Assembly: GCA_934675625.1 (NCBI GenBank)
Contig: CAKURH010000079.1
Location: forward strand, 1-17,818
Reading direction: 5' to 3'
Source: an uncultured Kiritimatiellota bacterium
GTDB taxonomy: Bacteria; Verrucomicrobiota; Kiritimatiellia; RFP12; UBA1067
DNA: 17,818 nucleotides
Positions 1-7,399 of the stretch are shown here, one piece after another; position 1 is the stretch's first letter; the number at the start of each line of letters is the position of its first letter. The notes under the pieces were generated by a model. That model did not search any database, was not told the DNA's origin, and was given only the letters and a program-made list of their open reading frames with translations. Made by a program: the position numbers and the translations under genes.

Positions 1-40
1 CGCATATGCTTACGATTCACGTCTGGCCAAAGTGGCTTAA

Positions 41-141
41 GAGGTTTTTGCTGACCCACCCCCTTTACAAGTCACCAGTGCCTGTTTTGTAAAAAAAACC
101 TCGTCTTGTGCACTCAATCCCATGCACTGGGGCCTGACCCC
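41..141. repeat. Small palindromic sequences downstream of the GH28 gene
   Basis: The 175 bases before the GH28 stop hold no convincing gene. Two inverted repeats are visible. GAGGTTTTT at 41-49 pairs with AAAAACCTC at 94-102. A compact near-palindrome, GGGGCCTGACCCC, lies at 129-141. On the minus strand the second arm of the first pair reads as GAGG followed by eight T residues, so a weak transcription end for the GH operon is possible. It is not a textbook terminator, because no GC-rich stem directly precedes the T run. The 129-141 palindrome resembles short REP-type palindromes seen between genes in environmental bacteria; that comparison is from memory. Confidence 0.35.
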
Positions 142-175
142 GGAGGTAATTGCAAAATCTTCACGATTGCTTTCA

Positions 176-1429
176 CTATTCCTTGCGAAAGCCCTTGACG
201 TTCTCGGCGACGTCAGGGCCACCCGTCCGGCGGCGCACGGTCACGTTTTCGAGTGTCACGCCCTCAATGGGGCTGTCGGGATCGCCCCTGAGCGAATAGG
301 CGCACGCGGCCTCGTCCGCCGTGACGTCCTTCACGCGGATGTCGCGGATGCGCGTCAGGGCCGTCTCGACGCCCGGACGCGACGGCGCGAAATACGTCGC
401 GTTGACAGCGACCGGCGCACCTTCGAGATGCGCGGCCGTCACGCGCTCGAAACGGACGTTCTCGACAAAGCCGCCGCGCGCCCGGTTCGTCTTGACCAGC
501 AGCCCGTTCGACGTCGCGCCCGTCATCCGGCAGTCATGCAGCCAGACGTTGCGGATGCCCGCCGAGACTTCGCTCCCCAGCGCCAGCAGCTGATGCCCGG
601 CCCGAATCTCGCAGTCGCGAATCTCGATGTTCTCCGAGCAGATCCCCACCCGACGTCCGTCGGCGTTCTTTCCGGCCTTCACGCAGATCGCGTCGTCGCC
701 CTGGCAGAACGTGCAGCCCTCGACGAGCGCGTTCTTCGTCATCTCCAGGTCGAGTCCGTCCGAGTTGTGGATGTGCGCACAGACGTCCACGTTTCGCACG
801 ACGACGCCGTCGCACGCGTAGGTGTGGATGCACCAGAACGGCGACTCGCGGATGCGCACGCCTTCGACGCGCACGTTCCGACAGCGGTTGAAGTGCAGGA
901 ACTGCGGGCGGAGGCGACAGCCGGGTATCTTCGTCATGTCGCGCGCCGTGACGGGACGCCCCTCCGCCGGCCAGACGTCCGCGAGGTCATCGAGCGCCTT
1001 GCGGCTTTCGGGGTTGTGCCAGTTCCAAGCGTACCAAAAGGCGTGCGCGGCCCGCAGCGTGCCCGTCCCCGTGACGGCGACGTTCGTCGCGCCGAAGGCG
1101 TAGACGAGCGGCGAGTAATTGTAGCACTCGACGCCCTCGTAGGCGACGCGCACCGCCGGCAGATAGTCTTTCGGATTATCCGAGAAGATGAGTTCAGCCC
1201 CGTCCGCGAGATGCAGCTCGCAGTCGCTCGCGAGGTGAACGGGGCCATTCGACCGCCAGACGCCCTTCGGCACGACGATGCGTCCGCCACCCGCCGCACG
1301 GCACGCGGCAGCGGCTTCCGAAACGGACGAATAATTCCGCACGTCAAACGTCTGGGGCACTTGCTCGCAAAGCCCAGTGAGACGTGTGACGATTATCGTC
1401 AGCATCAGACAAACGTCATTCGCTTTCAT
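176..1429 (-). CDS. GH28 family polygalacturonase-like glycoside hydrolase, secreted
   Basis: This 417-residue protein has the right-handed parallel beta-helix pattern of GH28 pectinases, which hydrolyse alpha-1,4-galacturonide links. The GH28 aspartates are visible: NSDGLD at residues 222-227 and QGDD at 243-246. AGHQ at 277-280 stands where most polygalacturonases have GHG, and LLVK at 310-313 where RIK is usual. I chose the ATG at 1429 because it begins MKANDVCLML, a short basic N-terminus followed by a hydrophobic stretch that looks like a signal peptide. The reading frame stays open 30 codons upstream, but that part lies in a repeat and is probably not translated. No strong Shine-Dalgarno sequence is seen. 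It is the last gene of the GH cluster, 86 bp after the alpha-galactosidase stop. The family is clear; the altered motifs make the exact substrate uncertain (polygalacturonate, rhamnogalacturonan or xylogalacturonan). Confidence 0.87.
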   Translation of the reverse strand: MKANDVCLMLTIIVTRLTGLCEQVPQTFDVRNYSSVSEAAAACRAAGGGRIVVPKGVWRSNGPVHLASDCELHLADGAELIFSDNPKDYLPAVRVAYEGVECYNYSPLVYAFGATNVAVTGTGTLRAAHAFWYAWNWHNPESRKALDDLADVWPAEGRPVTARDMTKIPGCRLRPQFLHFNRCRNVRVEGVRIRESPFWCIHTYACDGVVVRNVDVCAHIHNSDGLDLEMTKNALVEGCTFCQGDDAICVKAGKNADGRRVGICSENIEIRDCEIRAGHQLLALGSEVSAGIRNVWLHDCRMTGATSNGLLVKTNRARGGFVENVRFERVTAAHLEGAPVAVNATYFAPSRPGVETALTRIRDIRVKDVTADEAACAYSLRGDPDSPIEGVTLENVTVRRRTGGPDVAENVKGFRKE

Positions 1430-1449
1430 CTTTTTCTTATGGCCCTTTG

Positions 1450-1594
1450 TTGCTTTCGCTGAACATTGCTTTCGCTGAACACGGAGGTGAGGGAGAAACG
1501 GAGGCACGGAGAAGTTCAAGGAAGGCTGCGCAATGCTTCCTCTTCTCCTCCGTGTCTCCCAAGCTCCGTTTTCTCCGTGTTCAACGCCGTAGGC
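1450..1594. repeat. CACGGAG palindromic repeat, copy A
   Basis: This is an imperfect inverted repeat. A left arm made of CACGGAG-like units (about 1477-1512) mirrors a right arm of CTCCGTG-like units (about 1546-1581), around a loop of about 35 bp. The left end carries TTGCTTTCGCTGAACA twice in perfect tandem (1450-1465 and 1466-1481). The right end is TCAACGCCGTAGGC. Copy C at 10383-10542 has the same end sequences, and copy B at 3890-3990 has the same arms. This copy fills most of the gap between the alpha-galactosidase and GH28 genes, and its right arm is translated as the C-terminal tail of the alpha-galactosidase. It looks like a BIME/REP-type element; it has no coding capacity of its own. 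Confidence 0.8.
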
Positions 1595-3891
1595 TCTTTC
1601 AGAACCAGCACCAACGAGTCGTAGTCGCCCTTGAGCGCGAACGGCACGCCCAGCGTCATCAGCGCATCGCCCGTGACGACCTTCCCCACGACCTCGCTGT
1701 GGACGGCGCGTCCCTTCGGCAAGTTGATTTCCGAGACAACGTACCGCCGCGCCGGATCCAGCCCGTCCAAGACAAGCGGCGGCGGATAGTCGCTCCAGTT
1801 GGCGCGAGCAAGCCCATAGACGAAGACGACCGCCTCCCGCCGCGACTTGCTGACGTGCATCAGCGCCGCGTAGGAATGCCTATACGGCGAGACGAGCCGA
1901 TAGAGGTCGCCCTGCTGGATCGTCGGTCTCAGCCGCTTGTAGTCCGCCACGCACTGCCGCGCAAACGCCGTCTCGTCCGCCATGAGGTCGCTGGGCTTCA
2001 GCTCGAAGCCGAGCCGACACGACATCGCCACGTCAAAGCGATACTTGAGCGGCGTCAGGCGCGCCAAGTCGCCATACGGCGCCTTCGTGACGTGCGCACC
2101 GATCGCCTGCGCCGGAAAGAACAGGCTCTCGCCCCACTGGATGAACACGCGCTCGCGGGCGTCCGTGTCGTCCGAGCCCCAGAACTCGTCGGCGTAGCGC
2201 AGAAAGCCGTAGTCGGCGCGTCCGCCGCCCGATGCGCAGCTCTGGATGTCGAGCCCCGGATGCCGCGCACGCAACTTTCCGAGCAAGTCATACAGCCCCG
2301 TCACGTAGTCGAACGGGAAGTTCGCCTGATGCGCCGCGTCGAGCGACGGACAACCGAGGTTCAGCAGGTTGGCGTTCGCGTCCCATTTCAGGTAGGCGAG
2401 GTCGCCGACGTCCGCGATAAGAGCATCGAACTGTCCGAGCAGGTTCTCGCGCACCGCCGGGTTCACGAGGTCGAGGTTGACCTGCTCGCGCCCCTGCCGC
2501 GTACGGAGCGGACGCACCTTCTCGCGCAGCACGCCGTCCGGATGCCGCACATAGAAGTCGCTCTCCACGCTCGCCATCTCCGGCTCGACCCAAAGGCCGA
2601 ACTTCAGTCCGCGCCGCTTCGCCTCGCCCGCGAGCGCGGTGAGCCCGTGCGGCAGCTTCGCGGGATTGACGACCCAGTCGCCGAGCCCGGTCCGCCCCGT
2701 GCCGTCCAGATCCCGCGCATGCTTTCCGACGCCAAACCAGCCGTCGTCCAGAACGAACAGCTCGCCGCCCATCGCCGCCACGCCGTCCATCATGCCATGC
2801 AGCGTCGCTTCCGTGAACGTGAAGTAGGAGCCCTCCCAGCTGTTGAGCAGAATCGGACGCTCCTTCCGTCCGTTCGGCATCTGCCAGCGCCGCGCCCAGT
2901 CGTGGAAGTTCCGCGACAGCGCCCCCTGACCTGCCGTCGAATAGGAGAACGCGAACTTCGGCAACTCAATCGTCTGGCCGGGATCGAGCACATAGTCGCC
3001 GAACGCCGGATCGGCCCCCGCCCGCAGCGACAGCGCATCGTCCGGCGCGCGCCGCGCCGAGATCGCCCAGAGTCCGCTCCAGCACAGGACGCCGCCGAAG
3101 ACCGTGCCCCGCCGCTCGTCGGCACGCGCCCCGAACGACACCATCACGCCGGGCACACCCTCCCAGGCGCCGCGAATGCCCGACCGCGCACCCAGCGTCA
3201 GCGTCTCGCCGCGCCGAAGCTCGCTTTCGACCACCTGCGCCTCGCTCGCCCACTGGCCCGTCAGATGATGCACGTGGTACGTGTCCGCAAGGCGCGGCAA
3301 ATCGAGGGCGAACGAGTCCATCCGTAGGAGGCGCACGGCCGCCGGTTCGCAATTGGACAGTTCGACCCACGTCTCGATCACGTCCACGTCCGCAAGGGCG
3401 CGGAAATGCTGCGTGACCTCGAAGGCGTGAACCGCGTCCCGATACCAGAAGACGAGATGCGTCGCCCCGTCCACGTCCGCGACGAAGGCGGTTCGCCGCA
3501 GGACGAGTTCCGTCGAAAGCGTGCCGTCCGCATGTCGCACGGCAAGTCCGCCGAAGCGGTTGAGTTCCACCAGTCCCGGCGCGCCGAGGACGGAATACGA
3601 GGCCGGCTCCGGCACGCCGAGCGTCACCTTGTATTTCAGGGCTGTCCGAATGGACGTGAGGGCCGCCGCGTCATGGACGTCCCGCACGCGCGCGCCAAGA
3701 TGCAGGACGCCCCAGCGTCGGCCGTCCGCGATCTTGCCGAACATGAGCGACAGCGACTTCGTTTCGAGGGCCACGGTCTCCGCGTCCGCCGCAACCTCCT
3801 GCCCGTCCGCCGTCTCACCGAATGCCTCTGCCGCCAACAAGCAGATGAGGCACACGCAAAAACCAGTCGCGACGGCGCATGGATGTCTCAC
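1516..3891 (-). CDS. GH36 alpha-galactosidase, probably secreted
   Basis: This clan GH-D enzyme removes terminal alpha-galactosyl residues. Numbered from the GTG at 3891 (791 residues), the GH36 signature series is complete. LDDGWFG is at 381-387 and WVEPEM at 434-439. KWDANAN at 502-508 carries the nucleophile Asp504. CASGGGRAD is at 552-560, and SDDTD at 573-577 carries the acid/base Asp. An N-terminal beta-supersandwich domain precedes the barrel, as usual in the family. The start is uncertain. The frame runs far upstream without ATG, and the GTG at 3891 is the best option because it is followed by a signal-peptide-like stretch (FCVCLICLLAAEAFG). It lies in repeat copy B and has no Shine-Dalgarno. 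An ATG at 3880 is out of frame. The last 25 or so residues (from PTALNTEKTE) are encoded by repeat copy A and are unlikely to belong to the fold. The function is confident; both ends have been reshaped by repeats. Confidence 0.9.
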   Translation of the reverse strand: MRHPCAVATGFCVCLICLLAAEAFGETADGQEVAADAETVALETKSLSLMFGKIADGRRWGVLHLGARVRDVHDAAALTSIRTALKYKVTLGVPEPASYSVLGAPGLVELNRFGGLAVRHADGTLSTELVLRRTAFVADVDGATHLVFWYRDAVHAFEVTQHFRALADVDVIETWVELSNCEPAAVRLLRMDSFALDLPRLADTYHVHHLTGQWASEAQVVESELRRGETLTLGARSGIRGAWEGVPGVMVSFGARADERRGTVFGGVLCWSGLWAISARRAPDDALSLRAGADPAFGDYVLDPGQTIELPKFAFSYSTAGQGALSRNFHDWARRWQMPNGRKERPILLNSWEGSYFTFTEATLHGMMDGVAAMGGELFVLDDGWFGVGKHARDLDGTGRTGLGDWVVNPAKLPHGLTALAGEAKRRGLKFGLWVEPEMASVESDFYVRHPDGVLREKVRPLRTRQGREQVNLDLVNPAVRENLLGQFDALIADVGDLAYLKWDANANLLNLGCPSLDAAHQANFPFDYVTGLYDLLGKLRARHPGLDIQSCASGGGRADYGFLRYADEFWGSDDTDARERVFIQWGESLFFPAQAIGAHVTKAPYGDLARLTPLKYRFDVAMSCRLGFELKPSDLMADETAFARQCVADYKRLRPTIQQGDLYRLVSPYRHSYAALMHVSKSRREAVVFVYGLARANWSDYPPPLVLDGLDPARRYVVSEINLPKGRAVHSEVVGKVVTGDALMTLGVPFALKGDYDSLVLVLKEPTALNTEKTELGRHGGEEEALRSLP

Positions 3892-3990
3892 ACGGAGTGA
3901 CGGAGGCACGGAGAAAGACTGGGCGATGCGGGTCAACAAACTCCCAATCCCAGTATCGTGCAAGAACTCCGTGGCTCCGTGCCTCCGTGT
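3890..3990. repeat. CACGGAG palindromic repeat, copy B
   Basis: Two 24-bp arms, 3890-3913 and 3967-3990, are inverted copies of each other with a few mismatches. Each is made of three tandem CACGGAG-type octamers. A loop of about 53 bp separates them. The copy lies in the 137-bp gap between the GH-A glycoside hydrolase stop (4029) and the alpha-galactosidase coding region. Unlike copies A and C it lacks the TTGCTTTCGCT and CAACGCCG end sequences. In an mRNA it could fold into a long stem between two operon genes. Confidence 0.8.
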
Positions 3991-4028
3991 AAAATTGTCC
4001 ACTGGACAAGTCGACGGTTTCGCGCTTC

Positions 4029-6074
4029 TCACTGGCAGACCCTTTCGTTCAGCGCGGCGGACGCTGCATGCCACGCCGTTGCGCCGCCTATGCCCGTGAG
4101 GCCGACGACGTAGACCGTCCCCGCCGTCGGCGCGAACGCCTCGCCCGGCGCGAGCGTGAACCGCCGTTCCGGGAAGAAGCTCGCGTCGGGATGCACGCCC
4201 TTGCCATCCGCACCCCTCCAGAACAGGAACGTCGAGACGCGATCCGCCCACGTCAACAGCCCGGAGAACCGTCCGCCATTCGGCTCAAACCAGGCCTGCC
4301 GCCAAATGCGCCGCCAGACGTTCGGCGTGTACGCGGGCACGTCCGGCGTCGCGGACGCGAACGGCTCGAACAGCTGAAAGTAGAAGCTTTCGGGCGTCAG
4401 CGGCTTCGTGCCGATGTTCTCGATCCGCACGAGCGAGACAAACGAGGCGTTTTCCCACGCGAGGCCGCCGACCGTGCAGACGGCGCGGAAGCCGTAGTCG
4501 CCGTCCCGCCCTTCGCCCGTCACCGTCAGCGAACCGTCCGCCGCCGTCTCGACGGACGTCACGCGCGACACCTCGCACCAGCGCAATTTGCGGTCATCGC
4601 CGCGCAAGCAGACCATGAAGTTGACCTTCGGCGAGATCCGCCGCGCACCGACGCGCACGGCGAACGGCGCGGCAACAACGCCCCCAACCTTGCGCTGAAC
4701 CTCCGCGAGCGAATAGACGCCCTGCGGACGCGTCCACGGCGCGGGCGCGGGCCGCAGACGCGCGGCCACGGGATCGCGGTGGAGTTCGGCAAACGCCTGC
4801 GTCAGTTCCGCATACGGCTGGCCGTCCTCGCTGACGAGACCGTAGTTCGAATTCTCCATGAAGCCCTTCACGACGCCGAGCGGCGGCTCGTCCACCCACA
4901 TGAAGTAGTCATAACCGATCAGGAACGGCAGCGACAGCATCGTCTGCGCACACAGGCCCGAGGCCGCCCGGCGCTCCGCCTGCGTCTCGACGCGCTGGCC
5001 GCAGCCCTTCGTGCAGGGCAGCCCGGCGTCGAGCGCGGGGAAACTCCACTCCGTCACCATCAGCGGCTTGCGGGCGATCTCGTGCTTGCGCCGAAACGCC
5101 GCGCCGAGCGCGACCGGCTCGATCTCGTTCTCGGCCCAGACGACGTTCCGGCGCAAGTCGGCGTAGGGATAGCAGTTGAACGAGCAGACGTCGCAGAACT
5201 CGCCGCACGCCCGCCAGACCGCCTCGTGCGCCCCCGTCAGTCCGGCGAAGCGCACGCCGAGGATCAGGTGGTTCGCGTCGTACTTGCGGATCGCGGCCGT
5301 CGTGACGGAGAAGAACCGCCGCGCCGCTTCCAGCACGAACGCCTCACGAACTTCATCGTTCGCCGCCGCCGGATCGTCAATTCCCCGTTCAGCCAAAAAC
5401 GCCGCGAGCGCCTGACGTGCACTGTGCGTCGCGGGCAGCTTCGCCGCCGCGTCGAAGAGCCCCAGTCCGCCGTTCGGCGACCCGGCTCCCCACCAGTGGA
5501 TCTCGTTGTCGAGGAAGTAGCCAAAGAGATCCGGGTCATTCGCGCGCGGGGCGCATTCGCGTTTCGCCACCGCGTCGCAGTAGGCCGGGAACTTCGGCGA
5601 AAACATGTTCGGCATGTAGGTCGCGAGCTTCGTGTCGGGGTCGTCCTTCGCGATGAACTTCGCGCCCATCGGCAGCTGCCGCGCGTAGGCGAACCCGCGC
5701 CCGAAGAGATTCGTGTTCGCGCCCGGCCCCAGCAGGTTGAAGCCCCACGCCTTCAGCTTGGCGGCCGTGTCCGCCGCCCACAGCTTCTCATCGCCGCCGA
5801 AGTCCCGCTGGTTCGCCTCCTTGTAGGCCTGCTTGAACCCCAGCGCCTCGCAGACGAAGCCGTCGTACTTCACGTGGTCAATGCCGATCGGGACGAAGCG
5901 CGACCCGTCCGGCCGATGCGCCCACCAACGTCCCTCGCCGTCCTGCGCAACACGGAAGAACCCCGTCGCAACGGCGGGAGGAACGCGCCTAGCCGAGTCC
6001 GCCGAGTCCGTGACCCGCGCACACCCCGCCGCGCCGACGACAACGGCCACGGCCAACAGCCCCGCGCCGCGCAT
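4029..6074 (-). CDS. Clan GH-A type glycoside hydrolase, predicted lipoprotein (agarase/beta-galactosidase-like)
   Basis: This 681-residue protein starts MRGAGLLAVAVVVGAAGC, a lipoprotein-type signal with Cys18 as the likely lipidated residue, so it probably sits on the cell surface or in the periplasm. The segment GRWWAHRPDGSRFVPIGIDH and the later KLKAWGFN are typical of the entry to agarase-like TIM barrels. FLDNE with Glu191 (acid/base position) and VTEWSF with Glu342 (nucleophile position) fit the two catalytic glutamates of clan GH-A at the ends of strands 4 and 7. After about residue 440 a beta-rich C-terminal domain follows. I cannot assign a numbered CAZy family; GH50-, GH42- or GH5-like relatives are all possible. 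The start at 6074 overlaps the stop of the preceding SUMF1-like gene by one base (TGATG), which points to translational coupling. The frame is open further upstream but only inside that neighbour. Confidence 0.75.
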   Translation of the reverse strand: MRGAGLLAVAVVVGAAGCARVTDSADSARRVPPAVATGFFRVAQDGEGRWWAHRPDGSRFVPIGIDHVKYDGFVCEALGFKQAYKEANQRDFGGDEKLWAADTAAKLKAWGFNLLGPGANTNLFGRGFAYARQLPMGAKFIAKDDPDTKLATYMPNMFSPKFPAYCDAVAKRECAPRANDPDLFGYFLDNEIHWWGAGSPNGGLGLFDAAAKLPATHSARQALAAFLAERGIDDPAAANDEVREAFVLEAARRFFSVTTAAIRKYDANHLILGVRFAGLTGAHEAVWRACGEFCDVCSFNCYPYADLRRNVVWAENEIEPVALGAAFRRKHEIARKPLMVTEWSFPALDAGLPCTKGCGQRVETQAERRAASGLCAQTMLSLPFLIGYDYFMWVDEPPLGVVKGFMENSNYGLVSEDGQPYAELTQAFAELHRDPVAARLRPAPAPWTRPQGVYSLAEVQRKVGGVVAAPFAVRVGARRISPKVNFMVCLRGDDRKLRWCEVSRVTSVETAADGSLTVTGEGRDGDYGFRAVCTVGGLAWENASFVSLVRIENIGTKPLTPESFYFQLFEPFASATPDVPAYTPNVWRRIWRQAWFEPNGGRFSGLLTWADRVSTFLFWRGADGKGVHPDASFFPERRFTLAPGEAFAPTAGTVYVVGLTGIGGATAWHAASAALNERVCQ

Positions 6075-7378
6075 CAGTTGCTCTCCTCCACCGTCCAGCA
6101 CAAGCGAAAGCCGAAGCTCGGCTGCGCACCCGACGGCACGTTGAAGCGCCGCGCCGCCGACCGGCACCGCCGCGCGCTCGAACTGTACGCGCCGCCCTTC
6201 AGGACACGCGTCGTCCCCGCAAACGCCTCGGCGCCCGTGCCGCCCGTCGGATCGACGACGAGACCGTCCGCCGCCGGATACGGGTTGCAGTAGTCAAGGC
6301 ACCATTCCTGCACATTGCCGTGCAGATCGTAGAAACCCCAAGCGTTCGGCGCAAACGAGCCGACGACCGCCGTCTCCGTGCCGTTCCCCGCATAGCGGGC
6401 GAGCCCGTCCAAGTCGGCCACGACGGTCGCGTCGCCCTCGTCCTTGGCCGTCGCCGCCGCGCCGGAAATCGTGCGGTTGCCGGCAAACGGGCTTCCCGAC
6501 CCAGCGCGGCACGCGAACTCCCACTGCGCCTCCGTCGGCAAGTCGAGCGCGAGCGACGCCCGGGCGCGGAACTGCGCAAGCGCGAAATCCCCGACCGTTT
6601 CGTGTCCGCCCGTCGGCCAGCCCTTCCCCGTGCTGACGCGGAGCAGATTGTAGGAGATGTTCTCGACGGGACGCCGCGCGCTGTCGTCCGCGTCGGCGAA
6701 CGCCGAGGGATTCGTCCCCGTGACGCTCCGATACTGGTCTTGCGTGACCTCGTAGACACCGAGGTAGTAGTTCTGCGTCAGCATCACCTGCCGCAGCGGC
6801 TCGCCGCCCTGGTTGCCGACGATCTGCGCATTCTTCTCCGTGTTCCAGCCGATGAATCCGGCCTCGTTCGTCGAGGCGCCCATGTCCCACGCGACGTCGC
6901 GCGCCCGCACGAACTTGAGGAGCAGCTTCTCGGTCTTGTAGACGTCGCTCTGCACCCCGTCCGCACCCGGCAGGTCGGCCTCGTCCACGTAATACCGGGG
7001 CCTGTCCCCGCCCGTCAGGTCGCAGACGAGATAGGCGGGCATGCGGTTCGGGCTCCACGCCGTCAGGACGGCACGGGCGTTGAGCGACGCGAGGCCCAGC
7101 GGCTGCAGCGTCTTCGCCGGACGCCACTTGATCCGATGATCGCCGTCAGCGACGCGCGCATTGGCTTCACCTGTCGGCGTGCCGAGGCCGCGCCGTCCGA
7201 TGGAGACGCCGTTCGTCTCGATGTCCAGCGTGACGACGGCCGGGCCGCCGGTGAGCCGATAGGAAATCGTCACGGCGCCACCGCCCGCCGCCTGCGTCAT
7301 CTGAACATTCGAGATTTCGGGCAGGGCCAGCGACGCACCCGCCGCCAGACCGCACAACGCACAAACAAGTTTCTTCAT
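6074..7378 (-). CDS. Secreted SUMF1/FGE-sulfatase-domain protein, paralogue 3 of 3
   Basis: This 434-residue protein begins MKKLVCALCGLAAGASLA, a clear signal peptide. Residues about 22-110 form a beta-rich, probably Ig-like, domain (ISNVQMTQ...). From about 145 comes the SUMF1 fold: YYLGVYEVTQDQY at 204-216, LPTEAQWEFACRAG at 280-293, DLHGNVQEW at 351-359, GGAYSSSARRCRSAARR at 395-411 and FGFRL at 422-426. True formylglycine-generating enzymes carry two catalytic cysteines after the GGS motif; only one cysteine (405) is here and it does not match either position well. Sulfatase maturation is therefore unlikely, and ligand binding or a structural role is more plausible. The start at 7378 is set by the Shine-Dalgarno sequence GGAGGAGA (7384-7391); an in-frame TTG five codons earlier overlaps it. 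It is coupled by TGATG to the GH gene downstream. Confidence 0.85.
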   Translation of the reverse strand: MKKLVCALCGLAAGASLALPEISNVQMTQAAGGGAVTISYRLTGGPAVVTLDIETNGVSIGRRGLGTPTGEANARVADGDHRIKWRPAKTLQPLGLASLNARAVLTAWSPNRMPAYLVCDLTGGDRPRYYVDEADLPGADGVQSDVYKTEKLLLKFVRARDVAWDMGASTNEAGFIGWNTEKNAQIVGNQGGEPLRQVMLTQNYYLGVYEVTQDQYRSVTGTNPSAFADADDSARRPVENISYNLLRVSTGKGWPTGGHETVGDFALAQFRARASLALDLPTEAQWEFACRAGSGSPFAGNRTISGAAATAKDEGDATVVADLDGLARYAGNGTETAVVGSFAPNAWGFYDLHGNVQEWCLDYCNPYPAADGLVVDPTGGTGAEAFAGTTRVLKGGAYSSSARRCRSAARRFNVPSGAQPSFGFRLCWTVEESN

Positions 7379-7399
7379 TTCAATCTCCTCCAATCCAAT

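Noticed and set aside
37..222. A 61-codon minus-strand frame at the left edge
   Set aside because: It has no family resemblance, covers palindromic non-coding sequence and runs into the end of the GH28 gene in another frame.
1450..1594. A Rho-independent terminator after the alpha-galactosidase
   Set aside because: The stem is long and imperfect with a large loop and no T tract, and the same structure recurs elsewhere, which fits a dispersed repeat better.
3892..4251. An ATG start for the alpha-galactosidase at 4251
   Set aside because: The added 120 residues overlap the GH-A gene in another frame and the repeat, and would bury the signal peptide.
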